Assembly (NCBI GenBank): GCA_946402945.1
Contig: CAMIYB010000004.1
Location: 1 to 59,181 of the forward strand
Reading direction: 5' to 3'
DNA: 59,181 nucleotides
Source: an uncultured Bacteroidales bacterium
GTDB taxonomy: Bacteria > Bacteroidota > Bacteroidia > Bacteroidales > UBA932
The notes below the pieces were generated by a model that saw nothing but the letters and a program-made list of their open reading frames with translations, did no database searches and was not told the origin of the DNA. Made by a program: the position numbers and the translations under genes. Every line of letters starts with the position of its first letter. The first letter of the stretch is position 1. This document shows, piece by piece, positions 1 through 8,679 of the stretch.

Positions 1-1172
1 CTCACCTTGTCGGCGAAGCCCATCTGCGTAACGGCCGCCACGGAGTCGCCGCCACCCACGAGGGTGTAGGCGCCGTTCTTGGTGGCCTCAGCCAGATCCT
101 TGGCAATCTGGAGGGTGCCCTTGGCGAAATTCGGAAGTTCAAACACGCCCACAGGACCGTTCCAGAGGATGGTCTTGGAAGCGAGGATGATCTTCTTCCA
201 GTTCTCGAGCGAAGCCGGAGCGGCATCCATGCCCTCCCAGTCGTCGGCGATGTTGTGGGTGTCGAAGATGCGCTGGGGCGTATCGTTCTCGAACTTCTGG
301 CCGGCGATGGTCTGGACCGACAGGCTCACGTTGACCCCCTTCTCCTTCGCGGTGGCGAGAATCTCGAGCGCGTCGGGAATGAGGTCGTCCTCATGGAGGG
401 ACTGGCCGATCTTGCCGCCCTGGGCCTTGATGAAGGTGTAACCCATACCGCCGCCGATGATCAGGTTGTCCACCTTGCCGACCAGGTTCTTGAGAACCGC
501 GAGTTTGGAGGACACCTTGGAGCCGCCGATGATGGCGGTCAGCGGGCGCTGGGCATTCTTGAGGACATTGTCGATGGCCTTGATTTCCCCTTCCATCAGG
601 TAGCCGAACATCTTGTCGTTGGGGAAGTATTCGGCGATGAGGGCCGTGGAGGCGTGGGCGCGGTGGGCCGTACCGAAAGCGTCGTTGACATAGCAGTCGG
701 CATAGGAAGCCAGGGTCTTGACGAACTCCTTCTGACTGGCCTTGACGACCGCCTTGGCGGCCTTCTTCTCCTCGTCGGTGGCATCCTCGGCCAGTCCGCG
801 CGGCTTGCCTTCCTCTTCGGCGTAGAAGCGGAGGTTCTCCAGGAGCAGGGCCTCGCCCGGTTTCAGGGCGGCCGCCTTCTCCTGCGCCTTCATGCAGTCG
901 TCGGCGAATTGGACGGGAACGCCGAGGCACTCGGAAACATGGTCCACGATGTGTCCCAGGGAAAACTTCGGGTCCACCTTCTTGGGACGTCCGAGATGGG
1001 ACATGATAATGACGGCGCCGCCCTTCTCGAGGATTTTCTTGAGGGTGGGCATGGCCCGGCGGATGCGGGTGTCATCGGTAATTTCGAAGTTTTCGTTCAG
1101 CGGAACGTTGAAGTCGACCCGCACGATGGCTTTCTTGCCTGCGAAGTCATACTTGTCGATGAATTGTTGCAT
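1..1172 (-). CDS. pgk: Phosphoglycerate kinase, C-terminus cut off by window edge
   Basis: Glycolytic enzyme that transfers phosphate between 1,3-bisphosphoglycerate and ADP in the cytoplasm. About 390 codons are visible on the minus strand, starting at the ATG whose complement is 1170-1172; the last 20-30 residues lie beyond position 1. The N-terminus shows the family's VRVDFNVPL substrate-binding stretch (near residue 18), followed by [14 protein letters not shown], the hinge-side [14 protein letters not shown] and ISGG-like [10 protein letters not shown], and near the visible end WNGPVGVFE and the nucleotide-loop GGGDSVAA. Length and order fit a normal PGK. It has its own promoter (box at 1210-1217) and is separated from the utilisation locus by a strong inverted repeat, so it is an independent housekeeping unit. 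Confidence 0.97.
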   Translation of the reverse strand, partial: MQQFIDKYDFAGKKAIVRVDFNVPLNENFEITDDTRIRRAMPTLKKILEKGGAVIIMSHLGRPKKVDPKFSLGHIVDHVSECLGVPVQFADDCMKAQEKAAALKPGEALLLENLRFYAEEEGKPRGLAEDATDEEKKAAKAVVKASQKEFVKTLASYADCYVNDAFGTAHRAHASTALIAEYFPNDKMFGYLMEGEIKAIDNVLKNAQRPLTAIIGGSKVSSKLAVLKNLVGKVDNLIIGGGMGYTFIKAQGGKIGQSLHEDDLIPDALEILATAKEKGVNVSLSVQTIAGQKFENDTPQRIFDTHNIADDWEGMDAAPASLENWKKIILASKTILWNGPVGVFELPNFAKGTLQIAKDLAEATKNGAYTLVGGGDSVAAVTQMGFADKV

Positions 1173-1209
1173 AAAGATTTATATTTGCAAATAATAACTT
1201 TCCAGCCCG

Positions 1210-1217
1210 CAAATATA
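1210..1217 (-). promoter_or_regulatory. Bacteroidetes -7 promoter box for pgk
   Basis: The minus strand reads TATATTTG here, an exact match to the TAnnTTTG -7 consensus of Bacteroidetes, 38 bp upstream of the pgk start codon. An AT-rich leader follows. The match is seen; its use is inferred. Confidence 0.6.
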
Positions 1218-1231
1218 ACACTTTTTCTTTA

Positions 1232-1274
1232 GAAACCCCGTATCTCCGGGATTGATGCGGAGATACGGGGTTTC
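1232..1274 (-). terminator. Perfect 17-bp inverted repeat, likely terminator of the utilisation locus
   Basis: Positions 1232-1248 and 1258-1274 are perfect reverse complements around a 9-base loop. The repeat starts 21 bp after the stop of the last locus gene and ends just before the pgk promoter. There is no long T tract on the minus side (a short TTTC only), so it may act as a 3' stabiliser or barrier rather than a textbook intrinsic terminator. Confidence 0.6.
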
Positions 1275-1295
1275 AGGAAGTTTTTGGCGGAAGGG

Positions 1296-3773
1296 CTATT
1301 TCGCAACTTCATAGGCGCCGGGGCACAGGCCCGCGGCCGCGCGCGGATTGCCGGCCTGGTCCATGGCGAAGCCGCCCTTGGTCTCGATCCAGGCGATGAA
1401 ATCCTTGCAGATGCCCTGCTCGGAGGAGTAGGCGCTGTCTCCGGTCAGACAGTTGGAGATGCGGTCCTTGAGCGTCGCCTCGGAAATCCGCTCCGCGGGC
1501 AGGACTTCCGGCTTGGTGATGTCCATCACGAACAGGTCACCGTTGAACGAGAGGCCGAGGCCGGCGTACGGGATGTCGTAGCGGTCCTTTTCGTTCTCGA
1601 TGAATTTTCCGCTCTTGACGGAAGCCACACTGTTGGAGATGTTGTAGCCGCCGGACTCCATGGTGCTGTTCTCGCAGATCCGGTAGGTGTTGGAGGCATT
1701 CGAGGCATTGACGGTGGTGTTCTGGTTCTCGACGATGCTGTTGATCACGTAGCTGTAGCCGCCGCCGGCCACGCGCAGCAATCCTTCGAAGGCCGGGGTC
1801 ATCTGCACCAGGGTGGAGTTGCAGAAGAGGTAGTTCTTGCCGCCGAAGGACCCGTTGTTGCACTTGGACTGGTGGGCGAACGTGGAGTTGTTGACCATCG
1901 TGTACATGCTGCTGGATACGGAGGCGCCCCAGGTGCTGACGCCCTGCGTGCTGTAGATCGCGCAACGGTTCATGAAGATGTAGCCGTTGTTGGTGTTGGC
2001 CCCGAAGACCGGGCCGCGGCCGCCGCCGTAGCAGCGGTTGAAAATCACGTGGTTAAGACGGGCGATGCCCTGCTTGAGATAGACCACGGCGTTTTCCATC
2101 CCGCCGCTCTTGGAGGCGTCGCCGCAGTCCTCGAAATAGCAGTCGTCCAGGTCGAGCATCGCGCGTCCGTCGCTGCCGTTGCCCACCAGGAACACCTGTC
2201 CGGCCTTGATGCCGTTGAACTTGAACCCGTCGAAGGCCACGTGGGCGGCGTCGCGGACAACCATGAGACCGGCGGTCGCCGTCCCGCCCTTGATGGTGGT
2301 CGGGTATTCGTCGATTTCCCGGTCGGAGAGATCGGTTCCCGTCAGGGTGGGCCGGAAGCCGCCCTGGAGCGTGATGTCGCAGTACTTGGTGGCGGTCCCT
2401 TCGTTGAACGAGGTGAAATCGACGACGATCGGGGAGGCCCCCGCGTTCAGGACGTACTCGCCGGCGGCGAAATAGAGGTGGGCGCCGTCCAGTTCTCCGC
2501 CGCGGCGGGCCATGGCGGTCGCATCTACGGTGGTGCCGGAAGAATAGCTGACTTCCAGGAGGGTACGCACTTCGTCGGGCCCCATGGCGTTCTCCCAGGA
2601 GGAACCGTCTTTCGTTCCGGCAGCTTCCGCCTTGACGAAGAATTCGGGATATTCAGGCCTGGGGGCGGCCTGGACGATGGCTACGACGGCCACCGGGATA
2701 TCCCCGACCAGGAACTGCACCATTCCGATCCGCATCTCGGAGCCGGTGTTGGCGGCGACGCCCAGGGTGACGGTTTCGTTGCGGACGGCCTTGGTGGAAA
2801 CATAACTGATCCAGGTGTTTTCCCCCACATCGACCGTGTACTTGTAGTTGGTCGAAAGCGGGATTTCCACGGTGGTTTCGTCCGCCGTGACGTCGAAACT
2901 CGCGTCAGCGACGGTGATGAGGCCGCCCTCGAAATCCAGCTGTGCGGCGGCGGTCCGGTCTCCGTCCCGGGCGGTCACGCTGACCTTGAAGTCGCCCACC
3001 GGATCCGGGGCGGTCACGACGATGACGCCTGCCGCGTCGCCGTTCTTCCTGACCGATACGCTGCCGGCTTCGGCCGAGGCTTCCACCGTGGTCGAGGCCG
3101 TGGCTCCGGTCAAGGTGAAGGCCACCTCAAGGGTCTGGCCCGGCGCGATCACCAGGTCGCCGGCGGGGAAGGAGATGCCCAGTTTGTCGAGCTTGCTGAG
3201 ACCGACGACGACCCCGTCCTGCAGGGTGATATTGGCGTTGTAGGCGTCCTGGGGGATGTCGGAAACCAGGGCTTTCCCGGTTCCGGTCGCATCGGGCGCG
3301 GCGGTCCAGGTCTTGCCGCCGTCGGCGGAATACTCCCAGACGCCGCCGTTGCGGCGCACCTTCAGCGCGGCCTTGGAAACAGGCACGTCGCCGGAGGCAT
3401 CCTTGACGACGGCTCCTTCGAGGGTCCAGTACCAGATGCCGTCCGTTTCCTTGACGGACACCAGCGGCGTCGCCACGTCCAGGGCGGCTCCGCCTTTGGA
3501 AAAGTAGGGCGTCTTTCCGTCGGAGAGTTCCAGCGTCCAGCCGTCGGCGTCAGCGGCGATGGATTTGATATACACTTCGTCCGCAAGGGCGCTGATGGCC
3601 ATGCGGAGCGAGGAAAGGTCGGAGTTGAACGTTCCTGCCCAGGCGTCGAGGGCTTTTTCATCGACAGAAGCCGAAGGAGCCTGGTCCTGCCTGTCTTTCT
3701 CGACCGGGTCGCAGGCCGCCGCGAGCAGCAGGACCGGCAGGAGGAGATAAGGGAGTAATTTCTTGGTAATCAT
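1296..3773 (-). CDS. Surface lipoprotein: DUF4988 + BACON-like + parallel beta-helix
   Basis: An 825-residue protein with an SPII signal peptide (hydrophobic run then LLAAAC, lipid Cys near residue 21), so probably outer-membrane anchored. Residues about 35-150 resemble the DUF4988/'PL29 N-terminal' domain (TLELSDGKTPYF, WYWTLEG, EYSADGGKTWTA). About 275-370 resembles a BACON domain ending in VVAIVQA. From about 375 the protein reads as a right-handed beta-helix of the DUF1565 type (GTKDGSSWENAM, AHLYFAAGEYVL, many short Asn/Gly turns), finishing with NPRAAAGLCPGAYE, the usual C-terminal signature of such helices. It is the last gene of the locus, 6 bp after the GxGYxYP gene. Function is likely glycan binding or cleavage; beta-helix folds include polysaccharide lyases, but no catalytic residues can be assigned by eye. 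Confidence 0.8.
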   Translation of the reverse strand: MITKKLLPYLLLPVLLLAAACDPVEKDRQDQAPSASVDEKALDAWAGTFNSDLSSLRMAISALADEVYIKSIAADADGWTLELSDGKTPYFSKGGAALDVATPLVSVKETDGIWYWTLEGAVVKDASGDVPVSKAALKVRRNGGVWEYSADGGKTWTAAPDATGTGKALVSDIPQDAYNANITLQDGVVVGLSKLDKLGISFPAGDLVIAPGQTLEVAFTLTGATASTTVEASAEAGSVSVRKNGDAAGVIVVTAPDPVGDFKVSVTARDGDRTAAAQLDFEGGLITVADASFDVTADETTVEIPLSTNYKYTVDVGENTWISYVSTKAVRNETVTLGVAANTGSEMRIGMVQFLVGDIPVAVVAIVQAAPRPEYPEFFVKAEAAGTKDGSSWENAMGPDEVRTLLEVSYSSGTTVDATAMARRGGELDGAHLYFAAGEYVLNAGASPIVVDFTSFNEGTATKYCDITLQGGFRPTLTGTDLSDREIDEYPTTIKGGTATAGLMVVRDAAHVAFDGFKFNGIKAGQVFLVGNGSDGRAMLDLDDCYFEDCGDASKSGGMENAVVYLKQGIARLNHVIFNRCYGGGRGPVFGANTNNGYIFMNRCAIYSTQGVSTWGASVSSSMYTMVNNSTFAHQSKCNNGSFGGKNYLFCNSTLVQMTPAFEGLLRVAGGGYSYVINSIVENQNTTVNASNASNTYRICENSTMESGGYNISNSVASVKSGKFIENEKDRYDIPYAGLGLSFNGDLFVMDITKPEVLPAERISEATLKDRISNCLTGDSAYSSEQGICKDFIAWIETKGGFAMDQAGNPRAAAGLCPGAYEVAK

Positions 3774-3779
3774 GGTGTT

Positions 3780-5567
3780 TTATTGGTTATAAGTTGTTTT
3801 GAAATAATGGAAGAAATTGTAGGGATCGAGCACCTCGAGATCCAGGTCGGGGCGCAGGGTCCGGAGCGTGTTCATCGCGCTGATGATCTTGCCCGGACCG
3901 ACCCAGATGACGCGGAACATGTAGTAGCGCGGAGTCGGGTCCGAGGTCTTGGGAATGGCCTTCGAAATGCCTTCCGCGAGTTTTTCGGGCTGGTTGCCGT
4001 CTCCGCAGACGGAGTTGTTCAGGCGGAAGACCGGCAGGGTGTCTTTCCAGACGTGGTTCGACGGCCATACGCCGGCGCCGCGGTAGCCCATGACGATGGT
4101 CGCCAGACCGTCCGGGGAAAATTGCAGGAAGGCGTCCTTGACCGCCTCTGAGGGCTGGTTCTGGTCCAGGACCATGGGCGAGATGGTCATGTCGCACAGG
4201 TCGTAGTACCGCTTGTTGTGCTCGACGAAAAGCGGAAGGTACTGGGGCTGGATGCGGTTCGGGTTGATGTAGCCGGCGCAGCTGGCGTCGGCCCCGAACC
4301 AGTCGGCGTCGGTCTTGGTGGACCAGATGTACTGCATGATGTCCGGCAACTTGTCGATGAGGTTGGGGTTGATGCCCCAGACCACCGGGATGGAACCGCG
4401 GTTGTCGTCGTTCCAGATGCCGTTGAACATGAACTCCCACAGGCCGCCGGAGCCGTCGTAATCGGCCATCTGGAACAGCAGGTAGGTCTTTCCTGCCTGC
4501 GGCTCCCCGAGTTCGGGCCGTCCCTGCTTCATCGGCCGGAAGGGGGCGTTGCTGTGGAAGGACAGGTTATAGACATCGCTCGGGCCCGTATCCATGTAGA
4601 TGTTGTAGGGGGAGGCCATCCAGACGGTCTCCCACTCGGTCGCCACCTGGCCGTGCTTTCCTGCCAGTCCGGCGATTTCGGCGTACTTGCCCTTGCTGAA
4701 GAAGCCGTTCAGGCAGGTCATCTCCCGTCCGGCCGTCTGCCGGAGGTAGGACTCCAGGATGCGGACATAGGTTTCGTGGTCGGTACCGACCGGCTGCGCG
4801 GGATCGTCGCGGGGCGCTTCATCGTCCCACGGCGAAAGATCGAAGACGAAGCCCCGCTCCTTGACGGGAAAGTCGCGGCAGTAGGCGTACTCGAGGTTGC
4901 CGACCGGCCGGTTGAAGCGGCTGTCCTCGTAGAGGAAGGATTGCGTGGTGCTGCAAAGCCCTTTGTCGAGGTAATGGTCGATGGCCCAGCGGTAGGCGTC
5001 GTTCTTGGCGCTCCCGGAGACGCTGCCGTCGAACTGCCCGCGAAAGTCGTGCAGGACGGTCAGACCGTAGGGCTCCACGTACTTCTCCGCCTGCGCGGGG
5101 GAGAAGACGATGCCGTCCTCGACCCCGGCCATGGTGGTGGCCACGTTGAGGGTCGCGGGAACGTCCGGGTCGTAGATGATGACGCCTTTGATGACGTTCT
5201 TGCCCAGCCGGAGCAGGTCGCCGAAGGTCTCCAGGCGCACCTGTTCCCTGCCTTCGAGCCAGTAGCCGGGCTTGGAGAAGAGATCGATCCACTTGGTGGT
5301 CTTGTTGGTGTTGGCCCCGTACAGATAGACGACGGGTCCCTGGCGGTTGAAGATGCCCTGGAGGGTGGAGGCGGCGACACATTCGTCGTAGCACCCCGGC
5401 GTCAGGCTGTTCGACAGGGCATAGGTATAGATGGTGTTCTCCGCGAGCGGGATGGGGCTGGCGTCCACGGGCTGCTCCGGCTCGGGGTCGGGCGTCATTT
5501 TGATCCGTTCGCATCCCAGGGCGGACAGGACCAGCACCGGAAGGAGAAGTCGGCTAATAGTCTTCAT
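3780..5567 (-). CDS. GxGYxYP-family lipoprotein (putative glycoside hydrolase)
   Basis: A 595-residue lipoprotein (signal peptide ending LSALGC, Cys near 19). The body resembles the two-part GxGYxYP family found in Bacteroidetes utilisation loci: an N-terminal part with ASTLQGIFNRQGPVVYLYG and WIDLFSKPGYWLEG, and a C-terminal part with TYLLFQMADYDGSGGLWEF, IPVVWGINPNLIDKLPDIM and MGYRGAGVWPSN. The family is annotated as a putative glycoside hydrolase from its context and has no established activity that I know of. It overlaps the end of the DUF3823 gene by 14 bp, which implies translational coupling, and lies 6 bp before the beta-helix lipoprotein. Placement after SusD suggests a surface glycan-processing or binding job. 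Confidence 0.8.
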   Translation of the reverse strand: MKTISRLLLPVLVLSALGCERIKMTPDPEPEQPVDASPIPLAENTIYTYALSNSLTPGCYDECVAASTLQGIFNRQGPVVYLYGANTNKTTKWIDLFSKPGYWLEGREQVRLETFGDLLRLGKNVIKGVIIYDPDVPATLNVATTMAGVEDGIVFSPAQAEKYVEPYGLTVLHDFRGQFDGSVSGSAKNDAYRWAIDHYLDKGLCSTTQSFLYEDSRFNRPVGNLEYAYCRDFPVKERGFVFDLSPWDDEAPRDDPAQPVGTDHETYVRILESYLRQTAGREMTCLNGFFSKGKYAEIAGLAGKHGQVATEWETVWMASPYNIYMDTGPSDVYNLSFHSNAPFRPMKQGRPELGEPQAGKTYLLFQMADYDGSGGLWEFMFNGIWNDDNRGSIPVVWGINPNLIDKLPDIMQYIWSTKTDADWFGADASCAGYINPNRIQPQYLPLFVEHNKRYYDLCDMTISPMVLDQNQPSEAVKDAFLQFSPDGLATIVMGYRGAGVWPSNHVWKDTLPVFRLNNSVCGDGNQPEKLAEGISKAIPKTSDPTPRYYMFRVIWVGPGKIISAMNTLRTLRPDLDLEVLDPYNFFHYFKTTYNQ

Positions 5568-6762
5568 AGAAACGGATGTTGTCGATTTTCAGGGTTGCGT
5601 CGGCGTTGAGCTTGGTATGGTAGAGGCGGAAATAATTGACCGCCTTCAGGTCGATGTTCCCGCCGGTCTTCTTGGCCGAGGCCAGGGACAGGGCCACGTT
5701 GTTCCAGCCGGGCTTGAGCTTGAGGTCGTCGGCGAGGAACGTCCAGTGGAGCTCGCCCACGTCGGCCCTGCCGCCGCTGGTGATTTCGATCTGGGCGTCG
5801 CCGAGGCCCCAGCCGAAGGCGCCCAGGTCCGCGACGTACAGGTCGAAGGCGAGGATGCCGTCCTCCAGGCTGACCTTGGTGTCAACGGGGGTGTCGAGGA
5901 GGCGGTCGTAGAAGAGCAGGGCCGTTTTCGGGACGGTGGTGGCGATGGAGGCGCCGCCCTGGGTCTTGTCGGCTGTGTCCAGGACCAGGTCGCCCTGGCT
6001 CTTCCAGCCCTCGAGCGATTCGCATGCGTCGAAGAAAACGCCCGGGCGGGGGGATTCTTCGACGAAATCACCGATGTTGATTTTGACCGTGGGGGCATAG
6101 TTGTATCGGGCACCGGAATAGGAGGACAGGGCGCCGATACGGAAGTAGTAGTTGCGGTTTTCCTTGAAGAAGCTACTGTTGTCCTTGACGTTGATGCCGA
6201 TCCGGAACTGCCGGTCCGGGGCGACGCCCGTGCCGACGGCCTTGATCCGGGAGACGGAGTTGACCGTGCTGCCGACGCTGGCCTGGTCGCTGGCGAAGAG
6301 GGCGACCTCCTGTACGGCGTTCAGGGTCGTGGGCTCCAGGCTGAAGGTGGCCAAAACGGTATTTTCTTCCTTGGTAACGGATACGTCCCTGATGCGGATA
6401 TAGGGCGTGACGCTGAAATCGAGCCGGGTTTCTCCGTCGATGCGGATGTCCTGGGGATCGACCGGCAGGAAGTTGCGCGTATCGGGCTGCACCGTGTAGG
6501 TGCCGGCAAAAAGCCGTGTATTGCGGTAGGATCCGTCGTTCTTGACCACCAGGTAGGTCGGGGTCGGGTCGGCGTACCCGTGTTCGACGAGCTTGATGGT
6601 GGTCCCGCTCACGATGTCGCTCTGGAGGGGTTCCCCGGTCTGGCTGTCGATGATGGTGCCGTAGAGCGTCGCATCCGGTCCGGCATAGGTGTCGAGCTGG
6701 AAGAGCGAGCAGGAGACCGTTGCAAGCAGGGTAAGCAGGAGCGGAAGGCAGAAAGGTTTCAT
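5554..6762 (-). CDS. DUF3823-type surface glycan-binding lipoprotein
   Basis: A 402-residue lipoprotein; I prefer the ATG at 6762 because the signal peptide MKPFCLPLLLTLLATVSC starts there, although an ATG five codons upstream is also open. After the lipid Cys comes a DUF3823-like region: GTIIDSQTGEPLQSD (a carboxypeptidase-regulatory-like beta domain), SYRNTRLFAGTYTV and RLDFSVTPYIRIRDV. The last 150 residues look like a carbohydrate-binding jelly roll (VFFDACESLEGWKSQGDLVLD at its start, LKIDNIRFYEDY at its end). Such proteins sit directly after SusD in many loci and probably act as SusE/F-like binding proteins on the cell surface. The start lies 19 bp beyond the SusD stop. Confidence 0.8.
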   Translation of the reverse strand: MKPFCLPLLLTLLATVSCSLFQLDTYAGPDATLYGTIIDSQTGEPLQSDIVSGTTIKLVEHGYADPTPTYLVVKNDGSYRNTRLFAGTYTVQPDTRNFLPVDPQDIRIDGETRLDFSVTPYIRIRDVSVTKEENTVLATFSLEPTTLNAVQEVALFASDQASVGSTVNSVSRIKAVGTGVAPDRQFRIGINVKDNSSFFKENRNYYFRIGALSSYSGARYNYAPTVKINIGDFVEESPRPGVFFDACESLEGWKSQGDLVLDTADKTQGGASIATTVPKTALLFYDRLLDTPVDTKVSLEDGILAFDLYVADLGAFGWGLGDAQIEITSGGRADVGELHWTFLADDLKLKPGWNNVALSLASAKKTGGNIDLKAVNYFRLYHTKLNADATLKIDNIRFYEDY

Positions 6763-6781
6763 GGTGTTGGGTCTCATGGGA

Positions 6782-8674
6782 TTACCATTGGGGATTCTGG
6801 ATGCAGCCGTTGCCGGCTACTCCTGGGATGGAGAGGTAGTAGTTCTTGTTCTCCCAGGTGTGGGGAACTTCCTTGAGGACGGTCTTGCGGACGAAGATGT
6901 ACTTCGGCGGGTCCACGCGCAGGTCGATCAGCGGGTCGAGGGCCTTGCGCGAACCGGAGTTGAAGACCTTCTGGAATTCGCGGCGCCGGATCAGGGTCCA
7001 GAACCGGTCGTTCTCGAAGGCCAGTTCCACCCGCCGTTCCCGCTGGATGTTGTCGGAGGTCAGGTCGATGTCGGTTGTATGGCCGGCCCGGCGGCGGGTC
7101 TCGTTGAGGCATGTCCTGGCCAGCGCGGTGTTCCCTTCCCCGCTTTCGAAGACGGCCTCCGCATAGGTCAGAAGCACTTCCGCATAGCGCAGGATGGGGT
7201 ACGCGTTGGTGTTCTTGCCCAGAGCGTTCTCCGTCAGTTCTTTGGTGGAGAGAAACTTCTGGTAGCTGAACCCGGTGCGCGTCATCACGAAGTGCTGGCT
7301 CTGGTCGAAGCCGGAATAGTCGTCGGGCGAGGCCGCGCCGTACTGGTAGTAGGTTTTTTCGCCGATGGTCACGGACGTGTTGCTGCTGCCCTCGTACGTG
7401 GCGGAGCCGTTCCGTGCCACGTAGCCGGCCTGGATGGTAATCGTCTTGTCCCGGAACTTGGTCCCTGGCAGGATGCAGGTGGCCCACAGGCGGGCGTCCT
7501 TCCCTTCGAAGATCTGGCTGGGCGTGTCGAAGCGGAGGTACTCGTGGCTGGATTTGAAGCCGTCGTAGTCGCTCACGTTGCCGTCGGCGCGGGTGACGAT
7601 GGTTCCGTCCCGGCCGGGATAGGCGTAGTACTCATAGGCGTCCACCAGGTCCAGGACCGGGTTCATGCGGCCGGCATGGGGCGCGCTGAGCCGCGTCTGG
7701 TTGCTGTTGCACCAGAATTCGTAGCTGTGGCAGGTGACCACTTCCGGATCGCCGTAAGAGTAAATGAGCAGATTCTCCTCCGGGGCGACGGTCGGGTCGC
7801 TGAACAGGGTGATCAGGTTTTTCCGGGCATCCTCGGGGTCTTTCGGGGCGGGCTTATACAGGGCGAAAAGGCCGCTGTTGATGACTTCCTCGCAGGCGGC
7901 GATGCACTGCAGGTAGAAGCCGTTGGCCTCCGAGGGGCTCATGTGGATGAGACCGCGCTCGACCGCCTCGCCTTCCAGTCCGTCCCGGGCGCCGTATTTG
8001 GCGATGGAGGCGGCGAAGAGGGCGGCCCGTGCCTTCATGGCCAGGGCCAGCCAGCGGGTGGCGCGGCGGGCGTCGGTCCCGCTGCGCAGGGACGGGAGCC
8101 CGGCTGCCGCCAGGTCGAATTCTTCCATGATGAAGTCCCAGGTCTCCTTTTCCGTGCTGCGGGGGACTTTCAGTTGCTCGGGGTCGGGCGTGTATTCCTG
8201 GAACTCCCGGATGATCGGGACGCCGCCGTAGCGCTTGGCCAGGGCGAAGTAACCGAAACCGCGGAGGAAATGCCCCTCGGCCTCGATCTCTCTGCGTTCT
8301 GTGTCGGTCAGGCTGCTCAAGCCCTCCACCTGCTGGAGCAGGTAGTTGACGTCGCGCAGGAAACCGTAGTCCCACCACGCTGAGACGTCGATGTTGTTGC
8401 CCTGTGAGTTGATGGCGTTGTCGGTGAACTGGTCCTGGTAGAAGCCCACGGTATTGGCGGATCCTTTGTGGAAGGCCGTCCCCGAGAACCCGAATTCCTC
8501 GAAGGGGGCCTGGTAGTAGAGGTTGGCCATCCAGGTCCGCAGGCCGTCTTCGCTCGAGAGAATCCGCCCGGAACTGATCCGGTCGCGGGGCTGGAGATCC
8601 CAGGCGTTCTTGCAGGACACCGCTCCGGCCGCTGCGGCCAGGAGGACGAGAAGGGATAGATGCAAGTGTTTCAT
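6782..8674 (-). CDS. SusD/RagB-family nutrient-binding outer-membrane lipoprotein
   Basis: A 630-residue SusD homologue, the lid-like glycan receptor that sits on SusC. The start is placed at 8674, since the SPII signal MKHLHLSLLVLLAAAAGAVSC begins there, 5 bp after the SusC stop; a longer open frame would begin inside SusC. Family marks include the mature N-terminus WDLQPRDRISS, ARALRG-like EAEGHFLRGFGYFALAKRYGGVPII, STEKETWDFIMEEFDLAAAGLP, YAYPGRDG, RYAEVLLTYAEAVFE and the C-terminal RRERRVELAFENDRFWTLIRR. Length (typical 500-650) is full. The tight spacing with SusC is as expected for a transport pair. Confidence 0.95.
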   Translation of the reverse strand: MKHLHLSLLVLLAAAAGAVSCKNAWDLQPRDRISSGRILSSEDGLRTWMANLYYQAPFEEFGFSGTAFHKGSANTVGFYQDQFTDNAINSQGNNIDVSAWWDYGFLRDVNYLLQQVEGLSSLTDTERREIEAEGHFLRGFGYFALAKRYGGVPIIREFQEYTPDPEQLKVPRSTEKETWDFIMEEFDLAAAGLPSLRSGTDARRATRWLALAMKARAALFAASIAKYGARDGLEGEAVERGLIHMSPSEANGFYLQCIAACEEVINSGLFALYKPAPKDPEDARKNLITLFSDPTVAPEENLLIYSYGDPEVVTCHSYEFWCNSNQTRLSAPHAGRMNPVLDLVDAYEYYAYPGRDGTIVTRADGNVSDYDGFKSSHEYLRFDTPSQIFEGKDARLWATCILPGTKFRDKTITIQAGYVARNGSATYEGSSNTSVTIGEKTYYQYGAASPDDYSGFDQSQHFVMTRTGFSYQKFLSTKELTENALGKNTNAYPILRYAEVLLTYAEAVFESGEGNTALARTCLNETRRRAGHTTDIDLTSDNIQRERRVELAFENDRFWTLIRRREFQKVFNSGSRKALDPLIDLRVDPPKYIFVRKTVLKEVPHTWENKNYYLSIPGVAGNGCIQNPQW

Positions 8675-8679
8675 ACCGG

